This document shows positions 7,805 through 14,006 of a stretch of DNA of 14,017 bases, piece by piece; positions within the stretch are counted from its first letter, which is position 1, and the number at the start of each line of letters is the position of its first letter. Made by a program: the position numbers and the translations under genes. The DNA comes from an uncultured Azospirillum sp. (lineage in GTDB: Bacteria; Pseudomonadota; Alphaproteobacteria; RF32; CAG-239): the NCBI GenBank assembly GCA_947383875.1, contig CANDEX010000041.1:1-14017 (forward strand), read 5' to 3'. Below the pieces are notes generated by a model, which saw nothing but the letters and a program-made list of their open reading frames with translations, had not been told where the DNA came from and did not search any database.

Positions 7805-9052
7805 TTAGTCTCTTGAACGCTCACGAAAAGCATTGATTCTCTCGGAAACCAAAGGTTTAATTTTAGGCCTCTGGGAATCTTCCTGTGCTTTTTCCTGTTC
7901 GCTTTCCCTGGAAAGAGCCTGCTCCAGTTCCATTTTCTTATGTCGCCGAGCTTCCAACTCTTCTTGCTTATGCTTTTCAATCAACGCCCGCTTATTATCT
8001 TCCAAAACTTTTTTCAAATCTTCAGCCGAAGCCTGAGCTTCCTGCTTATCTTCAGCTTTCTGCGCTATTTCCGCTTTGGTATTGCCGGCCGGCCGTTTAA
8101 CAACCCGCCGATAAACCTTATGCCCGGCTTTAACAACATCCACCAGTTTCTGTACGGAAATACCCTCATCATGGCGCACATCCCAAACACCGGCTTCCCG
8201 TCCGTCATCAAGAAACAAACCGCTGATATCAATCCCCTGAGACTTGCCCGCCTTAGGTTTGGCTTTCGGAGCCATAATACGACGCAACTCATCGGCATTC
8301 GGCACTTTCCCGAGAGCCTGAGCTATCTGCTGAGGAGTAATGATACATTCGCTTAAATCTAATTCCATAATATTCACACCGGTAAAATCGCAACCGGTAA
8401 AATCGACACCTCGCAAATCCAGATTTTTCAAATCAATTTTTGCCAGATTCAGCATTGTCAGATTCATCTTAGCCAAATTAAGCTTATGCGGCGCATATTT
8501 GGCCAAATACTCAATCAATTCCTGCAAATCTTCTAAAGCAATGGCATCAATCGTAACATCCAGCAAAATGGCATTATCCAAATCCGCATCCGTCAACACC
8601 ACACCGGTCAAATTCGCGCCGGTAAAATTAGTATTTTTCAAAACAGCATTGGAAAGAACAGCTCCGGATAAATCCGCACCGGATAAATTTGCCCCGGACA
8701 AATCCGCACCGGATAAATCCGCGCCTTTCAGATTGGCACCGGAAAAATCCACCCCTTTCAGATTAGCAACTGAAAAATTGGCATTTTCAAAATTTTCTCT
8801 GGCAAATTTAGCATTTTCAAGATTGCGCCCACCAAACTCTATTCGATTGGACATAAAATTATCCAACCCCAAAGTTGATGAGTTGACTTCCGCCTTTTGA
8901 TTAGCAACCGCACTCCACGCAAAAGAAGCATCACTGCTTTCAGAATTTTCTTCAGAAATCCGACGATGTATTAAATCTGCCTGCTTTTGCCGAACCAACT
9001 TCAAACGATCATCTGATTTATTATCAAAATTATTTTTGTTATCCTCGGCCAT
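7805..9052 (-). CDS. Pentapeptide-repeat protein with coiled-coil tail
   Basis: This 415-residue protein has no signal peptide, so it is probably cytosolic. A charged N-terminus (1-65) is followed by pentapeptide repeats of the A(D/N)LSG type from about 70 to 168, a helical break (170-186), and a second short block (188-238). A segment with LDDGREAGVWDVRHDEG (281-297) resembles nothing I recognise. The C-terminal third (about 325-400) is highly charged and likely coiled coil. Pentapeptide repeats fold into a right-handed beta-helix often used as a binding scaffold. It is the first gene behind a strong promoter, and its stop lies 9 bases before the coupling-ATPase start, suggesting a functional pair. 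The ATG at 9052 has GAAGG directly abutting it, an unusually close ribosome site. Its function is unknown. Confidence 0.85.
   Translation of the reverse strand: MAEDNKNNFDNKSDDRLKLVRQKQADLIHRRISEENSESSDASFAWSAVANQKAEVNSSTLGLDNFMSNRIEFGGRNLENAKFARENFENANFSVANLKGVDFSGANLKGADLSGADLSGANLSGADLSGAVLSNAVLKNTNFTGANLTGVVLTDADLDNAILLDVTIDAIALEDLQELIEYLAKYAPHKLNLAKMNLTMLNLAKIDLKNLDLRGVDFTGCDFTGVNIMELDLSECIITPQQIAQALGKVPNADELRRIMAPKAKPKAGKSQGIDISGLFLDDGREAGVWDVRHDEGISVQKLVDVVKAGHKVYRRVVKRPAGNTKAEIAQKAEDKQEAQASAEDLKKVLEDNKRALIEKHKQEELEARRHKKMELEQALSRESEQEKAQEDSQRPKIKPLVSERINAFRERSRD
8640..8760 (-). repeat. Tandem 15-bp-phased repeats inside the pentapeptide gene
   Basis: Variants of AAATCCGCACCGGAT recur every 15 bases, each encoding one A-D-L-S-G pentapeptide. 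The DNA-level similarity is high enough to suggest recent expansion by slippage or unequal crossing-over. Confidence 0.75.
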
Positions 9053-9089
9053 CCTTCAAGCAAACTCCATCATAAACAAGCTGACGATT

Positions 9090-9118
9090 ATTCTAAACGA
9101 TACCGCGCTTTTTGACAA
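9090..9118 (-). promoter_or_regulatory. Near-consensus sigma-70-type promoter for the pentapeptide/coupling-ATPase operon
   Basis: On the minus strand TTGTCA (9118-9113) and TAGAAT (9095-9090) are separated by exactly 17 bases; each matches consensus in five of six positions. Transcription would start near 9083, about 30 bases before the ATG at 9052. It begins 11 bases after the stop of the upstream lipoprotein gene, so the operon can be expressed separately from it. Confidence 0.65.
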
Positions 9119-9128
9119 ACAATTTTTT

Positions 9129-10901
9129 CTAACGCAGCAAACAATCCGTCTTATCCTGCCGCAGTTTATTACACAAATCTTTAAGTCCGCCACCCGGTTG
9201 TTTTACAATCAAACGATACATCGGCCGACCGTCAACCTGTGCCTTTTCCACAACAGGACTGAAACGTTGCAAATCAGGATACAACTGCTTTAGCATCTTC
9301 CAATCCAAATCAGCATTAACTTTTTCACGATATGACCCCAGCTGCATGATTGTTTTTTTATCATATGCCGCCCCTTCATATAATTCAAAATTACCGGCAT
9401 AAGACCTGAATTTAACCGATTCGCTTTTCGGCTCGGCTTTACCTTCGACCAAAACCTCCAACCAATTTTCTTTTTTAGCCCAGTCATTTTTCTCAACCTT
9501 TACCGGAGTCTGCGGCAGGGGAGCCTGCGCCAACATGGCAATCATATCTTTATTAAAACCGACTTTCAGCGTTGACGCGATATCTTTAATCTTTCCGTCC
9601 TGCAATTTAGGTGTAAAAGGATTAAAGCCGGCATAAAAATATAAAGCTCGAAGAGCGACGGCGCGTTCGGCCAACATCTGACTGGCCTGTTGTTCCAAAT
9701 TCAGCAAAGAAACTTTTTGTTCCAACAAATCCACTTTTTGCGTACTTCCCGGACGGTAACGTTTTTCGCCCTGAGCAATAACTTTCTTCAGCTCAGAAAT
9801 GCGTTTATTAATTTCCTCATTATCAATATCCGCCCGTTTCACCACATTAAAAGCAATCTCATTCTGCGTCAAAACAGCTGCAGACATTTCTTCAAAAGCT
9901 TCCTGACGCAACTGTTTGCGAGAACCGCTGTTAGCCGCTTGTTCATACTGCCAAACCTTGTCAACCAAGTAATTGGATTGAAATGTTGCCCGTTGCTGTA
10001 ATTCTTTCAAATAAACCGGATCTTCGGCATTATAACCGTTGATTTCCAAACGCTCAACCTGAGGATAAGCCTGTCGCGCCATAATACGCAGCTGTTCATA
10101 GTCATACTTTTTCGGCAATTCCTGCTGCACCATAAATTCCATACGATGTTCATATGCCGACCTAAAAAAATCTTCCGTACTCAGTTTTGCATCCAAATCA
10201 TCAAGCTCATAAAAACGACGGCCTTCCAATTCCAGCTTCATATCATCGGTTTTAACCAGCTGCCGATAGACAATAACATCATTTTCCAGCTTTTTTTTCA
10301 TTTCCGTCAGCTTATAAATAACAACTTCCAACCCTTTTTTATAAGCTTCATCCTCACTGCTTAACACGCCGATACGATTCTGCTTGGCCGCCAAAGTATT
10401 TACCTCACGCTGTTGCTTGGCAATCATACGATCAATTTCTTTAATTTTTTTCTGCGCAAACAACGCATCCTTATGCGCCTTAATTGCCGCCAAAGCTAAA
10501 GTCTGAGCTGATTTTGCATTTAGATAATCGCTGATAAACTGCTCACTGTCACTTAAATTAACCGCAGCATAAATAATGGCAAAATCCAGTGCACGCAAGT
10601 TATCATACAGCGGATTCTGACTCATGCTTTTCATCTTTAATATATTGGCGACAACTGTCCGCGGATTGGTTTCCTTGCTGTATAAAGTCTTTTTTCTAAG
10701 CTCTGGAACCATCGCTGCAGTGTTATATTTGACACCGCGCGCCATAGATGTATACACATCCACCCGCCCTTTAACCGGTTCGGGATTAACAACCGGCACC
10801 ACCGTCTCAATAAAGGTTCCTTTTTTCTGTTGTTCAGAACCACAAGCGGCTAAAATCATTAAAATTGAAACAGTTAGAAGTTTTTTAATCATAGTCACCA
10901 T
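9129..10901 (-). CDS. TolC-like outer membrane lipoprotein with C-terminal SPOR domain
   Basis: This 590-residue protein begins with a lipoprotein signal: basic MIKK, a hydrophobic stretch, then the lipobox LAAC with the lipid-acceptor cysteine at residue 20. Residues about 60-460 are long heptad-like helices in two halves, with a segment near 285-300 (YPQVERLEINGYN) that resembles the start of the second repeat of TolC-type outer membrane factors; this assignment is by pattern and is the less certain part. Residues 517-590 form a SPOR domain: IMQLGSY, a central YRLIV strand and the terminal LCNKL...DC pattern seen in alphaproteobacterial SPOR proteins. SPOR domains bind glycan strands stripped of peptides, mostly at division sites. 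I chose the ATG at 10901 because AAGG lies nine bases upstream; a TTG at 10904 and an ATG at 10892 are alternatives with the same signal peptide. It is divergent from the oxidoreductase gene. Confidence 0.75.
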   Translation of the reverse strand: MVTMIKKLLTVSILMILAACGSEQQKKGTFIETVVPVVNPEPVKGRVDVYTSMARGVKYNTAAMVPELRKKTLYSKETNPRTVVANILKMKSMSQNPLYDNLRALDFAIIYAAVNLSDSEQFISDYLNAKSAQTLALAAIKAHKDALFAQKKIKEIDRMIAKQQREVNTLAAKQNRIGVLSSEDEAYKKGLEVVIYKLTEMKKKLENDVIVYRQLVKTDDMKLELEGRRFYELDDLDAKLSTEDFFRSAYEHRMEFMVQQELPKKYDYEQLRIMARQAYPQVERLEINGYNAEDPVYLKELQQRATFQSNYLVDKVWQYEQAANSGSRKQLRQEAFEEMSAAVLTQNEIAFNVVKRADIDNEEINKRISELKKVIAQGEKRYRPGSTQKVDLLEQKVSLLNLEQQASQMLAERAVALRALYFYAGFNPFTPKLQDGKIKDIASTLKVGFNKDMIAMLAQAPLPQTPVKVEKNDWAKKENWLEVLVEGKAEPKSESVKFRSYAGNFELYEGAAYDKKTIMQLGSYREKVNADLDWKMLKQLYPDLQRFSPVVEKAQVDGRPMYRLIVKQPGGGLKDLCNKLRQDKTDCLLR

Positions 10902-10938
10902 CAACGTCAGCCTTGTATGAGAGCCAGAGTATTCAAGG

Positions 10939-10978
10939 GTTACAAAGCAATATTACTCATTGTAACATTATGTAACAT
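10939..10978. promoter_or_regulatory. Phased TGTAACAT repeats, candidate operator in a divergent promoter region
   Basis: TGTAACAT occurs at 10961-10968 and again at 10971-10978, exactly one helical turn apart; a GTTACA at 10939-10944 lies in inverted orientation. Direct repeats with a 10-bp period are the usual binding layout of OmpR/PhoB-family response regulators, and TGTAACA resembles the OmpR core. The site lies 38-77 bases upstream of the lipoprotein ATG (10901). Binding is inferred. Confidence 0.45.
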
Positions 10979-11061
10979 CTTTTTAAGAGCTTTTTACCAA
11001 GAAATTTGCTATTAGTAAACTAAATAATTTATGCATAATCTTAACTTTAGAGGGAATATTC

Positions 11062-12081
11062 ATGTCTAACAACATTAAAGTAGCAGTTATCGGCGCAGGA
11101 ATGATGGGTAAAAACCACATGAAGACATATAAGTCTTTACCGGGCGTTGAATTGGTCGGCGTTTATGACATCTTTTCCGATGCCGCCAAAGCTGCTGCCG
11201 AAACCTTTGGAATTAAAGCTTTCTCTTCTATGGAAGAAGTTGCTGCCAATGTTGATGCCGTCAGCGTGGTCACAACATCCGTCACTCACTGCAATGTCGG
11301 ACAGTTTTTCTTAAACAAAGGTATCCACTGCCTGATGGAAAAACCGCTGGCTTGTTCTGAAGAAGAATGCCGCATTTTGATTGATGCCGCCAAAGCCAAC
11401 AATGTTGTTTTGCTGGTCGGACATATTGAACAATTTAATCCTGCTGTTGAACAAATGCATAAAATTCTTTCAGACAGCACCCGTATTCGTTCTCTCACTG
11501 CACAAAGAATGTCTGCCGCATCCGGTCGTATTACCGATGTTGACGTTTCTATGGACTTGATGATTCATGATATTGAAGTTATCCAATCCTTGGTAAAATC
11601 TCCGGTTATCAATGTCAATGCTTCCGCCGTAAAAACCTCAGACCAACCGGAAGGTAAAAATTACATCACCGCACTGGTTGAATTTGAAAACGGCGTTACC
11701 GCTAACCTGACAGCCAGCCGTATCACCCAAGCTCGTGTCCGCACACTGACGGTCACCACAGATACCAACTATATTGATATGGATTTCATCAACCAAAGCA
11801 TTAATGTCCATTCTCAAGGACGTATGCCTTATGTTAATCAGGAAGATATTCCGGAATGGATGCATTACGGTTTGAAAGGCAGCGTTGAACAGTTGTTCAT
11901 CCCGACCAACCAACCGTTATCTGCTGAACTCGGACATTTCCTAGCTTGCATCCGCGGCGAAGCCACCCCGCGCATTACCGGCGAAATGGCTTTGAACGCC
12001 TTGAAAGTTATCTGGCAAGTTCAGGAAAAACTGGGGTTTATCACTAAAGAAGAAACTTCTATGAAAATCGCTGCCGAGTAA
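11062..12081 (+). CDS. Gfo/Idh/MocA family NAD(P)-dependent sugar oxidoreductase
   Basis: This 339-residue protein has an N-terminal Rossmann fold with GAGMMG (11-16), the family EKP motif (93-95) that carries the conserved lysine near the nicotinamide, and GHIEQFNPAV (120-129). The C-terminal alpha/beta domain contains DLMIHDIEV (165-173) with the substrate-facing histidine region. GHIExFNPAV with DLMIHDI recalls the UDP-GlcNAc 3-dehydrogenase-like branch (GnnA/WlbA type) that makes 3-keto or 3-amino sugars for lipid A or surface glycans; this is a resemblance, and no aminotransferase is adjacent to confirm it. GAGGGA seven bases before the ATG is a strong ribosome site. The gene is divergent from the lipoprotein and 70 bases upstream of truA. 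Confidence 0.88.
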   Translation: MSNNIKVAVIGAGMMGKNHMKTYKSLPGVELVGVYDIFSDAAKAAAETFGIKAFSSMEEVAANVDAVSVVTTSVTHCNVGQFFLNKGIHCLMEKPLACSEEECRILIDAAKANNVVLLVGHIEQFNPAVEQMHKILSDSTRIRSLTAQRMSAASGRITDVDVSMDLMIHDIEVIQSLVKSPVINVNASAVKTSDQPEGKNYITALVEFENGVTANLTASRITQARVRTLTVTTDTNYIDMDFINQSINVHSQGRMPYVNQEDIPEWMHYGLKGSVEQLFIPTNQPLSAELGHFLACIRGEATPRITGEMALNALKVIWQVQEKLGFITKEETSMKIAAE

Positions 12082-12108
12082 CAGTTGATTAATTTCTGAA
12101 ATTAAGAT

Positions 12109-12137
12109 ATCAATAGGGGCAAACAGCCCCTATTGAT
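12109..12137 (+). terminator. Perfect 12-bp hairpin between the oxidoreductase and truA
   Basis: ATCAATAGGGGC (12109-12120) and GCCCCTATTGAT (12126-12137) are exact reverse complements around AAACA. Only TTAT follows, so the T-run is poor, and the truA ATG is just 14 bases on. It may be a weak terminator, an mRNA stabiliser for the oxidoreductase message, or a structure that tunes truA translation. Confidence 0.5.
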
Positions 12138-12151
12138 TTATACGGAAAACA

Positions 12152-13165
12152 ATGCGCTACAAAATAACCATAGAATATGACGGAACCAACCTTCTCGGCT
12201 GGCAAGAACAACTTGACGGCCCATCTGTACAAGACTACCTACAACAGGCCCTAAGTTGCTTTACCCCGGTTGCAGAAACAGAATCACCCATTCCTCCCCT
12301 TAATGCAAGCTCTACTGTCCCTCCCTTTAATGCTAAGAGGAAATTAGGAGGGGTTTACACGTCCCCTGAACTTTATAAGGACGCGAGCACCGGAGAACCC
12401 CCACAGAAGACCAATGCTATTTCTAACAATGAACACCCTATCCCTCCCCTTAATGTTAAGGGGAGGTTAGGAGGGGTTTACGCCTCCCCGAAACTTTGCG
12501 AAAACGAGGACGCGAGCACCGGAAGACGCCTGCAGAAGACCAATAAAATTATTGTCTACGGGGCAGGAAGAACCGATGCCGGCGTCCACGCCCTATCCCA
12601 AGTCGCTCATTTTGATTTAAAAGAAGATTTGGTTGATTGGAAATTGCGGGAAGCCCTGAATGCCCGCTTGCGAGATTTGGAAGCCCCGGTCAGCGTAACA
12701 AATGTTGAAAAGGTTAATGAAGATTTTCATGCCCGCTTTAGCGCCACGGGACGCGGCTATTTATACAGGATTCTCAACCGCAGAGGTCCTGCTGTTTTGG
12801 AAAAAAATCGGGTCTGGTGGGTTCCCGTGCCTTTGGACATTGAAAAAATGCGCGAAGGTGCAAAATTTCTTCTCGGAAATCATGATTTCAGCTCTTTCCG
12901 CGCAGCGGCTTGTCAGGCAAAATCCCCGATTAAAACATTGGATAAATTAGACATTATTGCTGTTGGCGAAGAAATTCATTTTATTGTCGAAGCCCGCTCT
13001 TTCCTGCACCACCAAGTGCGCAACATGGTCGGCACACTGAAAATGGTCGGCGACGGACATCTGCAGCCTGAAGACATCAAACATATACTGGAAGAGAAAA
13101 AGCGCGCCGCCGCCGGTGTCACCGCTCCGGCCTGCGGATTATATCTGACTAAAGTCGTATATTAA
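12152..13165 (+). CDS. truA: tRNA pseudouridine(38-40) synthase TruA with an in-frame repeat insertion
   Basis: TruA makes pseudouridine at positions 38-40 of tRNA anticodon arms. The protein is 337 residues, whereas TruA is normally about 245-270. The N-terminus (IEYDGTNLLGWQEQ, SVQDYLQQAL), the catalytic loop GAGRTDAGVHAL with Asp142, and the C-terminal domain (FHARFSATGRGYLYRI, HDFSSFRAA, FLHHQVRNMVG) are all present and intact. The excess is residues about 43-131, inserted between the first helix and the strand leading to the catalytic loop. The insert is a low-complexity segment with the unit PIPPLN-(A/V)K-x-(R/K)-LGGVY-x-SP followed by DASTG and QKTN, present twice, plus a partial third. 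Insert and flanks stay in frame, so the enzyme may still work. GGA six to eight bases before the ATG serves as a weak ribosome site. Confidence 0.93.
   Translation: MRYKITIEYDGTNLLGWQEQLDGPSVQDYLQQALSCFTPVAETESPIPPLNASSTVPPFNAKRKLGGVYTSPELYKDASTGEPPQKTNAISNNEHPIPPLNVKGRLGGVYASPKLCENEDASTGRRLQKTNKIIVYGAGRTDAGVHALSQVAHFDLKEDLVDWKLREALNARLRDLEAPVSVTNVEKVNEDFHARFSATGRGYLYRILNRRGPAVLEKNRVWWVPVPLDIEKMREGAKFLLGNHDFSSFRAAACQAKSPIKTLDKLDIIAVGEEIHFIVEARSFLHHQVRNMVGTLKMVGDGHLQPEDIKHILEEKKRAAAGVTAPACGLYLTKVVY
12287..12306 (+). repeat. Partial copy of the truA palindromic element
   Basis: CCTCCCCTTAATG, the beginning of the element, occurs here and then diverges before the first complete copy starts at 12318. 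It encodes PIPPLN. Confidence 0.65.
12318..12415 (+). repeat. Palindromic element copy 1 within truA
   Basis: This 98-bp copy aligns along its length with 12441-12544: TCCCTCC start, TTAGGAGGGGTTTAC in the middle, GACGCGAGCACCGGA, and the end CAGAAGACCAAT. Its internal palindrome has decayed. Confidence 0.85.
12441..12544 (+). repeat. Palindromic element copy 2 within truA
   Basis: This 104-bp copy keeps a perfect palindrome, CCTCCCCTTAA and TTAAGGGGAGG around TG (12443-12466). It differs in length from copy 1 by six bases, a multiple of three, so the reading frame is kept. Confidence 0.88.
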
Positions 13166-13264
13166 TAAAAAACCGATAAGTTTTTAAAATGTTCTTATTG
13201 ACTTTCCACAAGCAAGAAAATAAAGATAAATTATCAAAGGAGCTTAAGAATAGGATGTTTTTCC

Positions 13265-13291
13265 TTGACATTTAAACAAAAATATTATAAA
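13265..13291 (+). promoter_or_regulatory. Candidate promoter in the spacer after truA
   Basis: TTGACA (13265-13270) is a perfect -35 hexamer; TATAAA (13286-13291) matches the -10 consensus in five of six positions, but the 15-base spacing is short. Transcription would start near 13298. Confidence 0.4.
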
Positions 13292-13297
13292 TAAAAA

Positions 13298-13354
13298 ATT
13301 GCCACTTGGAATAAGTGTATCTAAAAAACCGTTGAAATTATCAACGGTTTTTTT
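13298..13354 (+). ncRNA. Possible small RNA or terminated leader upstream of the orphan gene
   Basis: Between the candidate promoter and the intrinsic terminator lies a stretch of about 57 bases with a small hairpin (CACTT/AAGTG, about 13303-13317) followed by the terminator stem. No open frame fits. It could be a free small RNA or a leader whose terminator controls the gene at 13387. The ends are inferred. Confidence 0.3.
13329..13354 (+). terminator. Rho-independent terminator
   Basis: CCGTTGA (13329-13335) pairs exactly with TCAACGG (13341-13347) around AATTA and is followed by seven T. A run of A precedes the stem, so it could also work in the other direction. It ends either truA or the possible short transcript before it. 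Confidence 0.85.
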
Positions 13355-13386
13355 GTTTTTAAATTTACTTCAAAAAGGAAACAATA

Positions 13387-13914
13387 ATGCCCAATTTAAT
13401 ACAATATATCATTCAAGAAGATCCTTCCTCCCAAACCCTATCTAATACATTGGCTGATAGGGCTATAAATGATTACAAAAAAACCAGTTCAGGAATATAC
13501 CGGACTAAAAAATCAGATATTCCTAAAAATTGGGGTAAAAAAACAGAAACTCATCTCAATGAATATTTAAAAAAGAACAAATCTAATTATCCTGGAAAAA
13601 CAAGAACAGGTCTAATTGCACCATTTAAAGATTTTTCTCGAAATAAAAATGAAATGGAAACTGACGGCTATATCGGAAACGACAAATTTTTTCATTGTAA
13701 AGCTAATTATGAAGCTGCAAAACGAGGAAAATGGGGAGAATTTGCAGCAAAGACAATGAGTGCTGTCAGAGAATTTCCATATGGAACAATTAAAAACGGG
13801 ATACAAGACACCTCCGATGATTGGGAAGCTAACCGTCGTGGTTGGCAAGGAGCAAAATCAGGAAAAAATCTCTTAGAAAGTTGTTCTCGTAACCCTCGAG
13901 ATTATTATAAATAA
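13387..13914 (+). CDS. Orphan protein with an HCKAN-type domain resembling Rhs C-termini
   Basis: This 175-residue protein lacks a signal peptide and membrane segments and is rich in Lys and Asn. Its C-terminal half (about 97-170) has the order GNDKFFHCKANYEAAKRG, then G-E-F-A-A, S-A-V-R-E, a D-T-S-D-D-W-E-A-N segment and a G-A-K-S-G segment. From memory this follows a domain, typically with HCKANCEA, that ends some Rhs-like and other polymorphic-toxin proteins; the second cysteine of that motif is tyrosine here. I cannot name its activity. The N-terminal half is unrecognised. AAGGA seven bases before the ATG is a good ribosome site. The gene follows an intrinsic terminator, is more AT-rich than truA, and precedes a probable exported protein, which is consistent with an acquired cargo gene. 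Confidence 0.7.
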   Translation: MPNLIQYIIQEDPSSQTLSNTLADRAINDYKKTSSGIYRTKKSDIPKNWGKKTETHLNEYLKKNKSNYPGKTRTGLIAPFKDFSRNKNEMETDGYIGNDKFFHCKANYEAAKRGKWGEFAAKTMSAVREFPYGTIKNGIQDTSDDWEANRRGWQGAKSGKNLLESCSRNPRDYYK

Positions 13915-13924
13915 CTTGTAATTG

Positions 13925-14006
13925 TAAAAAAAGCTTTTAGAATAAATTTTAAGGAAACATAAAATGAAAACACTTTCAAAAAACATACTTCTAAAAGCTT
14001 TTTTTA
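13925..14006. repeat. Perfect 18-bp inverted repeat around the start of the last gene
   Basis: TAAAAAAAGCTTTTAGAA (13925-13942) is the exact reverse complement of 13989-14006. The 46-base interval holds the AAGGA ribosome site and the ATG at 13964, so the transcript could fold with the start region in the loop. Confidence 0.75.

Noticed and set aside
8340..8900. 186-codon open frame on the plus strand opposite the pentapeptide gene
   Set aside because: Its repeated KSAPDK pattern is the mirror of the 15-base repeats on the other strand; there is no ribosome site or family resemblance.
9690..10364. Plus-strand frames of 72-103 codons opposite the lipoprotein gene
   Set aside because: They are antisense shadows of the helical region, with no start signals or recognisable domains.
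12281..12544. CRISPR-like repetition in truA
   Set aside because: Only two full units occur, they diverge along their length, and there are no uniform spacers; the reading frame is kept through them.
13255..13275. Six-codon frame (MFFLDI) behind AAAGGAG, a possible leader peptide
   Set aside because: Spacing to the ATG is too long, there is no run of regulatory codons, and it overlaps the candidate -35 element.
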